A stretch of 64,000 nt of DNA from Hamiltosporidium tvaerminnensis (GCA_022605425.2 JAKIMF020000011.1:186001-250000), one strand, 5' to 3'; shown: positions 46,471 to 57,688, numbered from the stretch's first letter. Notes: generated by a model not told the origin, from the letters alone. A program made the numbers and translations.

Positions 46471-47082
46471 ATGTTTCTATTTATAAGTTGGGTGAGTTGT
46501 GGCTTGACACAGATATTCCTAAACAGACTAAACAAATTTAGTGAGTATGATCCGGGTATGTTGTTGGTGAATGTGGATATGCCGGACTATGCGCTGAAAA
46601 TATTTGATTTTAATATTTTAACTTCTAAAGAATTGCCTGTGGCGATGGCAAAATTGAAGGAAGAGGATTTACCGTATATGATATTACATTCGTATTATGA
46701 AGGAAATTCTAAGAATTTCTGGTTAGAGATGGATAACCAATATGGGATTAAGATTTCTTTATCGGGAAATTTATTACAGGCTAGTCGGTTTGATATTGGT
46801 GGTAAATCTAAGTTAATTGCTGCTAAGGTGTTGGGAACTAAGAATGTGCTTTTGATGCATAATAATCAGTGTTTAACTGTTGATGCAGAGCAGAGTAAAT
46901 ATAGGGAAGGATATCCGATACGGCTGAAGAAGTGTAAAAGAGATGAGCCGAAACAACTTTTTAGATTTGTGAGTGCTTTAAAGGGAGCGTGTGTTTTAAA
47001 TATGCCGGTTTGTCCAGGATTAGAAATTTTGACGGATGTTGAAAGAGTAATTGAGCATCGTATAAGTCATTTTGCTATTTAA
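46471..47082 (+). CDS. Secreted ricin-B-lectin-like protein 1
   Basis: 203-residue product with a hydrophobic N-terminus (FLFISWVSCGLTQIFL) fitting a signal peptide. The core holds NNQCLTVDAE, then PIRLKKCKRDEPKQLFRFV, the Cys-Leu-Thr plus aromatic pattern of a ricin-B beta-trefoil subdomain. It shares this motif with the five other family members in the window. Two further Cys (ACVLNMPVCPG) near the end may pair. Less AT-rich and with more G in third positions than its neighbours. Ricin-B-type domains usually bind sugars and are not toxic on their own; no catalytic toxin domain is present. The exact location (host cell, spore wall or polar tube) is unknown. Confidence 0.7.
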   Translation: MFLFISWVSCGLTQIFLNRLNKFSEYDPGMLLVNVDMPDYALKIFDFNILTSKELPVAMAKLKEEDLPYMILHSYYEGNSKNFWLEMDNQYGIKISLSGNLLQASRFDIGGKSKLIAAKVLGTKNVLLMHNNQCLTVDAEQSKYREGYPIRLKKCKRDEPKQLFRFVSALKGACVLNMPVCPGLEILTDVERVIEHRISHFAI

Positions 47083-48058
47083 GTATTAAAATTATTCCTT
47101 GATTTTATTTATTTTATTATTGGAAATGTGTTTTTTTATTAAATCAGAGGAGAATAATCACATTAAAAACTATCTCTTGTCAATGTGTGTAAACATTTCG
47201 TGTCGAAATCCTTGCTGCCATTGTGTTAGGATATAAACCAACCGGATTTATAGACTTCTCTCCTATATCTAGAGTTACAACAGATTAAAAGAAACTAATA
47301 AAAGTTTTTGATGTGTTCATTCTAAACAATGAGAGGTAAAAGAGGAATTGAATATGTAAGTAAGTTTTTTATTGACAGAATTTATGTATTTATATTAAAA
47401 ACGTATAAAAATTTTACTGATATAACAAGGATTTTATATATATTTAGATAAGATAGTATAATCTATACAAACAAGTAAAATTTTTGTATTTATTTGTCAT
47501 ATGAAATACAATTGTATTGTAGAATAGTGCATTTAAAAAAATTGAATAAATTTATCACTTTCTCTCTATTTATTTTATAAATTTGATTATAGAAATATTA
47601 CAGATGATTCAAATTGAAATAAATATGTCAGATAGATAATCTTATTCTAGATACTATAGTTGTATTTGGAAATAATGCAAAAAATGTAATTTTACTTCTT
47701 GAATCTAATTTTTTGTTTTGATTATTTATAATACAGATTTATTGTAGAAATCTTGAACATACTTTTCATTTCATTAAGCCTATTTCGAAGTTAAAAAAAG
47801 TCCAAATTTATTTCCTTAATGTTTCAACTGTTAACCTTTTAAAATTTAGATATTAAAAACGTGTTTATTTTTTATAAGTATCTATTGAATTCTCATATGA
47901 TATTTCAGCGGTAAAAAAAAGAAAATAATAGATGTAAATTAAAACTATATCTGATATGATATCATAAATATTCCTAAACACGTTTCATTGTAAATAAATA
48001 CGCATCAGTAAAAACGGTAATATATAAATATTTTTCGTATCTTCTTAAATATAGAAAA
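47083..48058. other. Intergenic stretch between lectin-like genes
   Basis: AT-rich, no gene, RNA or clear repeat seen. It presumably holds the promoter of the gene at 48059, but no motif stands out. Confidence 0.6.
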
Positions 48059-49129
48059 ATGATGGAAAAATATTGTTTAATATTAATAATCTGTATAAAA
48101 CATATTTATACATCAGAATTGGAGTATTTTTTAAATACTGATATCAAAATAATGTTTAGTGCGTATGAACACTTTCATTTGGCTTTAAAAACAGCCGATT
48201 CTAGTAAGTATCCTTTTATTGGAATAAGCAGACACTTGAATGCCAAAGAATATAACTTTGATGACCGTGCACGTATAACTAAAAATAGCGATAGATATGA
48301 AATAAGTATAGGGGAGGAAATGTTATGTAAAGAAAAGAAAACCATAATAAAGTGCGGTGAAACGGGCAATAGTGCATGGAGCATTGATAAAAGAGATTTC
48401 GGTTATACCATATCACAAGACAAAATGTGTATTACAAAAAAAGACAGTGACGAAATCATACTTAGTAAATGTTCAGACACAGAAGATCAATTATTTGATT
48501 TCAAAAGATCTGCTGGAATAGGAAAGTGTTCTGAAAACCAAGATGTAAGTCAAAAAAACGAAAAAATGTCGAAACAAAATAAATCAGATACAAGCAAAAA
48601 ATCAGACAACAGCAAAAAACCAGACAAAAGCAAAAAATCGGAAACAAAAAAGAAATCATATACAAACAAGAGATCTAAGAAAGCAGATGAGGAGTCTACT
48701 TCTGATTCTAAAGATCAAGAAGATTCTAAAATATCGGAAGAAAAAGATCAAACAAAAATTTCTTTATCGTTGGATTGCAAAGGCGATGAATGCAAATTTA
48801 GGAGAATTTCCCGGAACAAAGATAATTCTAAACCTGATTTTAACGATTTTCGTTCTTTAGAAGACTCGAACTCATTTCAAGATCTCCTGATTCCGATAGA
48901 AACACCTCGAAATACTTTATTACCAGGTATTCGAAATCCATATAGACCAAACATAGAATCTTATTTAATTCCAAACAACCAAAATTTTATTCAAGAAAAT
49001 GTTTCGTTATATACAAACATTCCAAGGCCATTCAAATCCCATGATGTTTCGAATCTAAAATATCCGCTATCTTCTTCAGAAATTGAGCGCGGAATGAAAA
49101 AATTCGATTCATTTTTTTTTAGAAATTAA
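48059..49129 (+). CDS. Secreted ricin-B-lectin-like protein 2, Lys/Ser-rich tail
   Basis: 356 residues. The first 19 or so form a signal peptide (CLILIICIKHIYTS). Residues 30-148 are the trefoil-like domain: YEISIGEEMLC (80-90), WSIDKRDFGYTIS, then DKMCITKK (121-128) and LSKCSDTEDQLFDF (135-148). Residues 170-240 are a basic spacer of repeated SKKSD/NKS units that ends in a Cys pair (LDCKGDEC). The rest is Asn/Pro-rich. The domain aligns throughout with the next gene downstream, including Cys positions, so the two are tandem duplicates; the tails differ completely. Two adjacent ATGs exist at 48059 and 48062. A lectin role is inferred, not shown. Confidence 0.78.
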   Translation: MMEKYCLILIICIKHIYTSELEYFLNTDIKIMFSAYEHFHLALKTADSSKYPFIGISRHLNAKEYNFDDRARITKNSDRYEISIGEEMLCKEKKTIIKCGETGNSAWSIDKRDFGYTISQDKMCITKKDSDEIILSKCSDTEDQLFDFKRSAGIGKCSENQDVSQKNEKMSKQNKSDTSKKSDNSKKPDKSKKSETKKKSYTNKRSKKADEESTSDSKDQEDSKISEEKDQTKISLSLDCKGDECKFRRISRNKDNSKPDFNDFRSLEDSNSFQDLLIPIETPRNTLLPGIRNPYRPNIESYLIPNNQNFIQENVSLYTNIPRPFKSHDVSNLKYPLSSSEIERGMKKFDSFFFRN

Positions 49130-49385
49130 AGTTTCTTTATTTCTCTACTTTTTAGATAAATTTTGATTTTATCAACATTTCTACATTCAAATGCTTTATT
49201 TGATAAACGATTGGCATTTTTTGTTTTAAATTCACAAATATTTTTTTTTGGTTTTGAAAATTCAAAACTTTAAATATTTTTGTTTTCATTATTTATTCTA
49301 CTCTCTGGATATTTCAATAAAAAAATCAACATTTTTGTTATGAAACTTGAATTTTTAATTTTTAAATCCTAAAAATACACAACAT

Positions 49386-50132
49386 ATGTTTCAAATATTT
49401 CTAATTCTAACAACGTATATATTTGCAAGAAATATTGTAGATTCTTTTTTAGGAAAGAAATTAAATATATTTTTTTCGGGTATGGAAAACTATTTTTTAG
49501 CTGAGAACTTAACAGATTTCAGCAATAAGCCATTTATAATACAGAATAGACTCGTAGAAGATGAGAATCTGGTTGTAACAAATAAATGTGAATTACTTAA
49601 AAATGGTTTGGAGTATGAAATAAAAATAGGAGATTCTAAATTGTGTTCAGATAAAGAAAATGTAAGAAAATGCGATGCTAAAGAAGTTCAACCATGGAAA
49701 ATCCAAAAGATGACATTTGGATTTTCCGTAGCACGAAACGATAATTGCATTACACGAGATGAAACAGGAAAGATCAAACTTTCTAAATGCGACACTTCAA
49801 AGAATCAAATTCTATTTATTTTAAAGTTAGAAGATTCTGAAAAATGCTTGGAAATGACGGGTAATTTAAATGAAAAACCTAAAAATGTACAAGAATTAGC
49901 CTATCGTCGTAAATTAGCTCCATTAATAGAAAAGGGTGTTCTTAAACCCACAGAAACTTCTAATACAAGTAAAAACCCAGCTGATCTTAGAAAATTGTTA
50001 GACAAAAAATTCCCTGACAAAACAAAAAATCAAAAGAGTAAAAAAGTATACGCAAGTCTTTGGAATAACACATGGGGATTCAAAATACCGAGTTTATCTA
50101 TTGGTGACTGGACAAAACTTTTCTGCGAATAA
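49386..50132 (+). CDS. Secreted ricin-B-lectin-like protein 3
   Basis: 248 residues with a signal peptide (FQIFLILTTYIFA). The trefoil-like domain spans about 25-147: YEIKIGDSKLC (77-87), PWKIQKMTFGFSVA, DNCITRDETGKIKLSKC (119-135). Position by position it follows protein 2, which ends 256 bases upstream on the same strand. The tail is shorter, basic, and ends in an aromatic-rich segment. It is the middle gene of the three-gene tandem array. Confidence 0.78.
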   Translation: MFQIFLILTTYIFARNIVDSFLGKKLNIFFSGMENYFLAENLTDFSNKPFIIQNRLVEDENLVVTNKCELLKNGLEYEIKIGDSKLCSDKENVRKCDAKEVQPWKIQKMTFGFSVARNDNCITRDETGKIKLSKCDTSKNQILFILKLEDSEKCLEMTGNLNEKPKNVQELAYRRKLAPLIEKGVLKPTETSNTSKNPADLRKLLDKKFPDKTKNQKSKKVYASLWNNTWGFKIPSLSIGDWTKLFCE

Positions 50133-50238
50133 AATTTTATTATCTTTACTTTTTATTCAATCATATCACATTTGGTTTCTTTTTTTGAATCATTGTTTCA
50201 CATTTTTTGAATAAAAATCACATTTCTTTTATTTTCAA

Positions 50239-50952
50239 ATGGCTCTTTTATTTGGTCTAAAATTCTTCCAAATTTACTTATTCCCTCTGTATGTCTTTAC
50301 TCGTTCAGAATATCTAAAATATATTTTAGATGATAGAGCTATGATATTGTTGACAGGTATGCCGTTAGAAAGAATGGCAATTGGCCGTAAACACAACGGT
50401 GTTAAAATACTAAATATGGAAAGTTTAATAAACAATCGAAATTATAGATTTGTTGCTGGAATACACGGTAATTCAAAAACAGGATATATGATTCATATTG
50501 GAAAAAATTTTCTTAAAATTGATAAAGATGGATATGTCGTAGGGACACGTTTTGAAAACGATGCCAATCTTTTTGACATTGAACATACCAAATTTGGATA
50601 TAAAATTATTTACAATAAAAAATGTGTAACCAAGGGCACTGAAACCGGCACAGTTTTTCTTTCAGATTGTTTTGACGACGGATCCCACAATTCTGTTTTC
50701 CAAAGATTTGATTTTATTTCTTTAAAGAAACCCAACAACAGCAAAGCATTATCAAAAGATAAAATGTGTAAAAAACCCGAAAAAAATACCGATATTTCCA
50801 ATTTAGATGTAAATCTTGAACAAAAGTTTTACGACTCGATATTTGACAAAAATTTTAGTTCAAGTTTTGATTTTATAGTAAGTTTAGCAAAATGTCGTGG
50901 AAACGACGTAGATTGTATTTGCTTAAAAGCGGTAAATAATCCGTGTAAATAA
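50239..50952 (+). CDS. Secreted ricin-B-lectin-like protein 4
   Basis: 237 residues, starting only 106 bases after the stop of protein 3. The N-terminus (LLFGLKFFQIYLFPLYVFT) is a signal peptide or anchor. The domain has YMIHIGKNFLKI, LFDIEHTKFGYKI, then NKKCVTKGTETGTVFLSDC and FQRFDF, matching the family pattern though more diverged than the pair upstream. The tail ends in four Cys within about 20 residues (CRGNDVDCICLKAVNNPC), suggesting disulfides and therefore an extracytoplasmic location. Confidence 0.75.
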   Translation: MALLFGLKFFQIYLFPLYVFTRSEYLKYILDDRAMILLTGMPLERMAIGRKHNGVKILNMESLINNRNYRFVAGIHGNSKTGYMIHIGKNFLKIDKDGYVVGTRFENDANLFDIEHTKFGYKIIYNKKCVTKGTETGTVFLSDCFDDGSHNSVFQRFDFISLKKPNNSKALSKDKMCKKPEKNTDISNLDVNLEQKFYDSIFDKNFSSSFDFIVSLAKCRGNDVDCICLKAVNNPCK

Positions 50953-50984
50953 AATGCAATAAATTTCAAAAAATATTTAGAAAA

Positions 50985-51230
50985 CCCAAAGATTTTTAAT
51001 GAATAAACAATAAAAAGAATTTAAATTTTTATTTTTTTTAATATTTTCTTAAAAATGAGAAAAACTCAAAGATTTTTAATGTGTAAACAGCAGGAAAAAT
51101 ATTTAAATTTTAAATTATTTTCTTAAAATTGAGAAAAAACTCAAAGATTTTTAATCACTGAACAGCGGGAAAAATATTTTAATTTTAAATTATTTCCTTA
51201 AAAAAAGGAAAACTCAGAGATTTTTAATAA
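50985..51230. repeat. ~75-bp imperfect tandem repeat over the Mis12-like 3' end
   Basis: Four units begin with AAAGATTTTTAAT or a one-base variant, at about 50987, 51067, 51143 and 51216. The last one encodes the terminal Ile-Lys-Asn-Leu-stop of the minus-strand gene, so the 3' end of that gene has been copied outward three times. Confidence 0.8.
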
Positions 51231-51822
51231 AACGTTGAAAATCTTCTATATTTGCCTTTTCTAACAATTCTTTCAATTCGTTTTTATAAACATTATTTCT
51301 TATTTCTTTATGTTCCATCATTTTGTACAAATCCGTATTATTTTTGCCACAATTACTTTTTAAAAAAGTATCTCTCATTTCACTAACACTTTGAACATAA
51401 TTTACCATTTTTATAGAACTATCAAGAAGATTATCCATTTCCTTTTCAATCTTATTAATTTGTAAATATTCATTATACTTATATTTTTGAATATCCAATT
51501 TATTCTGTAATATTTGTTTCTCTCGTATTATATTTGTCTCTTCTTTTACCAACATTAAATATTCATTAATTTTTTTTTGTACATTTTCTTCGATTCGTAA
51601 ATCCGTAATTTTTCTTTCAAATTTGAATGACACAGGAAATCTAAAAACATTTCGTAAAACAAAATTTTCAAAAATATAAAAATTTTTTTCAAATAATTTT
51701 AATGTTTCTTCATCTGCGTTATTCTCATTTAAAGTTTGAATTATATTTTCTTTGAGTTCTTTTATAAAACAAGAAGGAATAAAACCAAAAAATTCTATTT
51801 CATCGGTTTCTATTGAATGCAT
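51214..51822 (-). CDS. MTW1: Mis12/Mtw1-like kinetochore protein
   Basis: Mis12/Mtw1 is part of the four-subunit complex joining inner kinetochore to the Ndc80 microtubule binder. This 202-residue protein starts with EIEFFGFIPSCFIKEL (residues 8-23), close to the EAQFFGFTPQTC start of human MIS12. A central FENFVLRNVFRFP (51-63) corresponds to the helix ending in the L-x-L-R-I-P motif. The remainder is charged, helical and coiled-coil-like (about 70-195), as expected. Length matches the family (about 205-290). The ATG at 51822 is the only sensible start. Its stop lies inside a tandem repeat. The call rests on motif memory, so it is moderately sure. Confidence 0.68.
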   Translation of the reverse strand: MHSIETDEIEFFGFIPSCFIKELKENIIQTLNENNADEETLKLFEKNFYIFENFVLRNVFRFPVSFKFERKITDLRIEENVQKKINEYLMLVKEETNIIREKQILQNKLDIQKYKYNEYLQINKIEKEMDNLLDSSIKMVNYVQSVSEMRDTFLKSNCGKNNTDLYKMMEHKEIRNNVYKNELKELLEKANIEDFQRFIKNL

Positions 51823-52901
51823 TTAAGGACAAAATTATTTGGAAAATAAATAAAAATACTTTGAATGTAAAAAAAAAATGGAAGATTTAAAAATATTTAT
51901 TTAGGTAGGAGATTGGAAAGAAATATTTTATTACGTTTGATTGTTAGATTAAGAAATATATTTGAAAGTGAATAAGAATTGAATCCAACAATTAAAATTA
52001 TAATTAAATTCAATTTATAAAAGAAGAAAATTAAAATATTTTTTAAATTACAGAAGAATTAAATCAAACAATTAAAATAATAATTAAATTCAATCTTAAA
52101 TATTTGAAAATAAACTTTTATCAAATTTTTAAAAATAATTATCAAAACTAATTTACAGAAAATAAAAAAGAAAATATTTATTTTTACAAATATTTAAAAA
52201 AACCAAACTCAGTATTTGTTTGATTTTTTGTAAGTTTAAATTATTTTTTATTAGAATTTTAAATTTCGTTACCTAATATTTTAGTATTTATCTTCCTATA
52301 TAACGTATATTTCTCAATTTAATCTTATCATTTAAAAATATGAAGAATTATAGTAAATCTCTTTTTTTTTTAATGTATCGACATATAATAATATCTTCTA
52401 ATTTATATTTGAATTTGTGTATAAAAATAATATTTTAGACCAAGTCATAAGAAATAGTTTTTATTCTTTTAATTTTATGCGTTTAATATATTCTTTTATT
52501 CTCAGTAGTACTTGTAGCTTTTTATTTATATTTCTGAAGTATTTTAGTAGAATTTATTACAATTATATTCTTTGGAATTATTTAAAACTTAATTGCTTAA
52601 TAACTTAGGTATTTCTACTTACAAAGTATATATTTTAAGTTTACTTAGTTTATAAAACAGAATAGAACATAATTTTTATCATTTTAAAATTTTTTATTTA
52701 ATTTCTTATCTAAATTAAATATATCAAATTTATTATATTAAATAATTAGACTAATTTGATCTGTAAATTTGCTTATGAAAAGTTTGTTTCTATTATAGAA
52801 TATATAAATCTGTAAAAATTAAATTCTTTGAATGTAATTCAAATGCTTGATTCACTTATAAAGAACAGAATATTTTAAGAATTTGAATTAATTTAAAAGT
52901 A
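51823..52901. other. Intergenic, no gene seen
   Basis: AT-rich DNA. A duplicated GAATTAAATCAAACAATTAAAAT-type stretch (about 51970-52100) is the only structure. A 63-codon frame at 52417-52608 is Phe/Tyr/Ile-rich low complexity and is not accepted as a gene. Confidence 0.6.
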
Positions 52902-53605
52902 TCACATCTTTTTAAAATAGTGGCAAGTGTTATATTTGTTTTTATGACATTAACGCAGTTCTAGGTTTAACATAAATGACTGCTACCCCAACACTCCATC
53001 GGTAACCCCAGCGATACCTACGTCCCAAAGCTTTTCATTTACCAGGTGTGTAGAACCTAATTAATAGGCGAGGCAGTTGCCCGGAGTTCGTTAATGTCCG
53101 TTGCATGGAGTGTGATCGAAGGCCGAAGCCCCCCTAAGCTCCCCCAAGACTATGCAGCGTTCCCAAGTACTCTACACTTTATGAATCCAATAAACTTCTA
53201 GCTAAGATATATTCCAGAGATTTACATGGGGTCTACCTAGACAGTGCAATGTCATACCAACAGGTATAACCTGCTACTTAGCTTTCCTGGCTTTTAATGG
53301 TTTTTTGTTTTGTATCTGCCAGGCGCTAAGTCTTCTAACCCGAGTAAGCAAGGCTAGGTTTCCATGCTTTTACATGGCAATTACCTACATGTTCAGTTGC
53401 GGTCTGCAATCTGGTTACATAAAAAACTACAAATAAATTTGTAGAAAAAGTTTCTCCATTTCTTAGACCTCTTCTCCTCATAAAAACTCCCATGGAACAA
53501 CCGAAGATGTAGTGTGGTTTTATTCCCACCAAAAATCCAAACAATGATCTCACACCAGTTTCACACACTCATTGCCAAGCAGAAAGTTTTTTATGTGGTC
53601 ATCCT
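52902..53605. mobile_element. Dispersed ~700-bp GC-richer repeat, copy 2
   Basis: Second copy of the repeat at 42603-43305, in the same orientation, starting at TATCACATCTTTTTAAA. It keeps a slightly longer minus-strand open frame (53335-53568, 77 codons). It is GC-richer than copy 1 around 53000-53160, where copy 1 seems to have decayed by C-to-T type changes. Confidence 0.65.
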
Positions 53606-53636
53606 CGCTCCACAGTTTTAAGAATTTAAAAATAAA

Positions 53637-53808
53637 TTATTTTTTTAAAATTATAATTTTCAAGATTTTTGGTTAAAAAATCTTAATACAATTAATATTT
53701 TAAATATTTCTTTAAATTCTATTTTTAAAATTATATTTTTCGAGATTTTTTAACCAAAAATCTTAATACAATTTATCTTTTAAATATTTCTTTAAATGTT
53801 ATTTTTTA
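53637..53808. repeat. Two-copy repeat with internal hairpin
   Basis: A unit of about 85 bases is present twice. In the first the core reads AGATTTTTGGTTAAAAAATCT and in the second AGATTTTTTAACCAAAAATCT; each is a hairpin, and the loop is inverted between units. Confidence 0.7.
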
Positions 53809-55065
53809 GGAACGAAAACAATATTTATAATTTACTAGCTATTTTGAATTCTTTAAAAAAGTTTTAAGTATTAATTTTAAAGACCTGGCAGGTATATATT
53901 TCTATTAAATACCAACTCTAATATTTTTGTTGGGTTTTTATACAATGATGGGAAAAAAAACCAAATTTATGATTTATGATACAAAAAATCTCAAAATAAA
54001 TTCTATGCTTCTCTAAATTACACTTTAATTTTTGCTAATCTTCCTCTTATAAACAAGGTAAAGACTTGATATTTTTTAAAATTTTAAAAGTTACGGATTG
54101 GTATTGTATTACACCAAATCCTTGACCTTACCTATTACAAAAAGAGAATTTTCGCAATTTATTAGAATTTCTAAAAAAAATATTTTTTTATTGTGGTCTG
54201 TAATCATTTTTCTAAATTAATTTTACTTTTTTTTGCTGGTCTTAAATCATTTTTTTATGGATCTAAAGTCGATAGATGATTCTTCTGTGATTTATATTTT
54301 TTTTATTTCATAAATTTTACCATTCAATTTATTTTTGTTTAAGTATTTGACTCATTTAATGATGCTAAAAATATATCTATGAATAAAAAAAATTAATTTA
54401 TCCTTTTATTGATTATTACAATTATTAGTCATTGAAAGATTTGGAGAAATTAAATTTGCGAGTCCTCTAAATTAGAATTTATTAGTTTATCAATTATAAT
54501 GAATAATTAATATTTATAAAGTTTAGTTTAAAAGTATTTGGAATAAGAAAGATGTTGGCAAATGAAATTTAATCTTTTATTTCAAATTAATTGTTCGATA
54601 TTATTTTACGGAATGACTTTTTAAGTAATAATTTGAACTACAAAATCTAAGATTTATATTTTTTTAAATACCTTTACATCTTTTTCTTTAAAATAATTGA
54701 ATCATTTAACTTTTATTTGAGAAAAAGGTTTGACTAAAATGTATACTAAGTTGGTTTGTATGGATATATCGTATAATTAGTATAACGAATGTTAAAAACA
54801 CGACACATGTTTCACAATTTAATAAATTGTATTTCTTTAAATGGAAATAAAATTAAAACAAATTTTGATATATTTTTTGTGTAGGTTTTTATAACCGAGA
54901 AACTCTATTTCGTTTTTTGATAGGTTTGCAGATATTTTAGTGTTTTTTTTAATTTTTGTTCTTTGTTTCAAAACCAGTTACATATCTAAGATTTCAATAG
55001 TAAAAAATGTAAAACGGTGTTTTAAGAATGGGAGATTTTAAAAAGATATTTCGCAACAAATAAAC
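53809..55065. other. Intergenic stretch, no gene seen
   Basis: AT-rich, no convincing open frame, RNA gene or long repeat. Confidence 0.6.
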
Positions 55066-55953
55066 ATGCTTATCGCATACATATGTTTAATTCGTACATT
55101 ATCTACGGATGTTCTGAATACACCTTTAAATATTACATTGATATCAAGTGACCAGGTACTAGCAGCATATGAAAAGCAGTCGATTGTATTTACTGAAAAA
55201 GAAAAGTTCAAAAATATTGATTACGACGGTCTGTCGTCGATAGAAAAAAATGGAAATTTATATCGTTTAAGATTTAACAAATTGTTTGTTTGTATTGATG
55301 GAAATACTAAAGAATTGTCGCTGTGTCCTTCAACGTCTTTGTATACCAAAGATTTTCAAATATTTCGGGTTGGTAAATGCACGGTGATATCTTCAGAATC
55401 TAAATGTCTAACTGTTCTTAAGAACGAGGTTTTTCCTTTTAAAAATACATTTAAAGGCCATTTTATGTCGTGTATACCTAATGATAAGCAACAGTGCTTC
55501 GACTTTAAGCACAATATGTCTGATGAATCAATCAAGTCGAAAAATGAAAGCGATTCTAATGCAAATGAAATGAGTTCGGATGCAAATTCTGAACAAAGTA
55601 GTGAGAACAATACATATGATGATTATACTAAGGGATATAACGAAAAGGATAGTAACCGCCAGAAAAAACCCAAGCAAAAATCTCCCAAACCATTTCCTAA
55701 TAAATTATCATCAACCTTGCCTAAAAAAAAATGGGATATGGATTATGTCAATAAGAATTTAGACGATGCCCATCACCTGGTAGCGAAGACCAACCCAGAA
55801 CTAGATATTTCAACAAAAAGATATTATCCGGAATGTTTCTATGGTTATGACAACATGACAATGTTTTTAAATGATGTAATGCCTAGCTTAAGAAAAATGA
55901 AAAAGAAGTACTGTTGGCATAATATGAATCAAGATAGTTGGCATTTTTCATAA
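55066..55953 (+). CDS. Secreted ricin-B-lectin-like protein 5
   Basis: 295 residues with a short signal-like N-terminus (LIAYICLIRTLST). The trefoil-like domain (about 30-147) has LYRLRFNKLFVC (65-76), FQIFRVGKC, SKCLTVLKNE (112-121) and CFDF (144-147), the same order of motifs as the other members. A Ser/Asn/Glu-rich acidic linker (150-190) leads to a basic segment, and then to a C-terminal region with Trp and Cys (PECFYGYDN, KKYCWHNMNQDSW). It stands alone, more than 4 kb from the three-gene tandem, and is clearly diverged. Confidence 0.72.
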   Translation: MLIAYICLIRTLSTDVLNTPLNITLISSDQVLAAYEKQSIVFTEKEKFKNIDYDGLSSIEKNGNLYRLRFNKLFVCIDGNTKELSLCPSTSLYTKDFQIFRVGKCTVISSESKCLTVLKNEVFPFKNTFKGHFMSCIPNDKQQCFDFKHNMSDESIKSKNESDSNANEMSSDANSEQSSENNTYDDYTKGYNEKDSNRQKKPKQKSPKPFPNKLSSTLPKKKWDMDYVNKNLDDAHHLVAKTNPELDISTKRYYPECFYGYDNMTMFLNDVMPSLRKMKKKYCWHNMNQDSWHFS

Positions 55954-57680
55954 ATTTTATAAAAATAAAATTATATTTCTAAATATTTAATTAAATACTT
56001 ACGTTAAGATTAAAATCAAAACTTTATACTATTTGACTATTAATTTATAATACATTCTTATGAAGAAGTAAAATTTTACTAGTTTATCACCAATTTTTTG
56101 TAAAATATTATAGATGCATATAACATATAAAAAACGGTTATCTTAGTTTCTAATTAAAGATTTATATGAGAAATTATTATTTATAATTATTTCGTGAATA
56201 ATTCTTTAATTAGGAAGCAATCAAACCTTTTTTTATATGTTATATGCATCTATAATATTATATATGCTGCTTAAAGAATAACTATATTTTATTAAAAATA
56301 TTTTTAATATTCAATATCTATCTCATATTTAATTACAAATATATAAATTATTTGATCAATCTTTTAAGATAAGAATATAAATAGATTAAATTGTATGCTG
56401 AAAGGAAAATATAATTTAGATCTAAAATTAGCCTTTTAAAACACATTTGAACAATAACATATACGAAATTAGATTACATTTAAAAATAACATTCGAAGAT
56501 TCGCTATCTTTGAAGTTAATACATTAATATAAATTTATTTAGATAATTTTCTGATTTTTTTTCATATTTTAAATAAAACTTTGTGTTTTTATAAATACAA
56601 CGAGAAACTTTACCAGAAAATCCCAGTTCAAAAATATATTTGTTTAAATTTAATAATATTTGACAAAACAAGTAATTTAGGCACAGAAAAGATAATCTCT
56701 AACTGTACAAAGACCTTTTTTAATCATTATGTTCCTTAGTTCCAAATTTGAATATTTTGAACTTATTTATCAATTTAAAAGATAATATATGTCCCGTATT
56801 TGTTTAAATATATTATAGATTTCTTCATGTTTTTATGATTAAAAATTTCTTCGTATGTTTTAATTTATCCTATTATTGGTAATATTCTATAATAATATCA
56901 TTTATGAGATTTCAGATGTCCCAAAACGTTATACATTTAAATATATTTGGATTGACTTCTTCAACCACAAAATATTAAATTAAAAGGTTCTTAGCACATT
57001 TAGGGAGTTAAACTGATCGTTTAAAAATTTAATACAAAAATATACGATAGATACACTTTTAAATAGTTAAAATACCTTAAAGTAATCAAATCAGAGAAAA
57101 GCACACACAATAATCAATTAGTAAGTTGTAATATGACAGATAATATACACATAAAACCAAACAAATCATAATAAGTAATTCTTACTCCAACGACAAAGAA
57201 TATACCATAATTCAAAATATTTACTTTAGTTTTATCTGAATCGAACTCTTAATTCTATTTCAAAAGCAAATGGATATATTAACTTCTAAAAATTCATTTT
57301 AGGATAAGAAATTATTTATAATTAGATAAAAACAAATTGTCTTTAAAGTCTCTTTAATTCTGTCTAGAATCTTAAAGTCACAACCCTTAACCTTGAGTCT
57401 TTGAATTAATTATTAATATAAATTAATATTGTCATTCTATAATACATTTTTATCCTAAATATAGCAGAACACAGCTTCATCACATATTTTATAGTTTTTT
57501 ATAAATCTATTCAAAGAATCTCTGAAATAGATAAATATTATTTCTAGCTTTATATAACTTTGAATATCTTAAATCTTTATACAACAATTATAAGGATTAA
57601 AACTTATAAATTATCAACTTCTGAGTCTCTCTAACGAAAACCCAGGGTAAAAAAAATACATTTTATATTTTTTAAATCCA
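55954..57680. other. Intergenic, contains foldback element
   Basis: AT-rich, no gene seen apart from the 156-base foldback element listed separately. Confidence 0.6.
56104..56259. mobile_element. 156-bp foldback / MITE-like element
   Basis: The left arm AATATTATAGATGCATATAA (from 56104) and the right arm TTATATGCATCTATAATATT (to 56259) are perfect inverted repeats, continuing as a near-perfect arm of about 32 bases. The interior is itself an imperfect inverted repeat (CTAATTAAAGA against TCTTTAATTAG). This is the structure of a miniature inverted-repeat element. TA lies near both ends, but a target duplication is not certain. Confidence 0.65.
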
Positions 57681-57688
57681 TAAAATTT

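Noticed and set aside
52902-53605. rRNA or other structural RNA gene because of raised GC
   Set aside because: No stretch matches recognisable rRNA cores, and the copies have diverged more than functional RNAs usually do.
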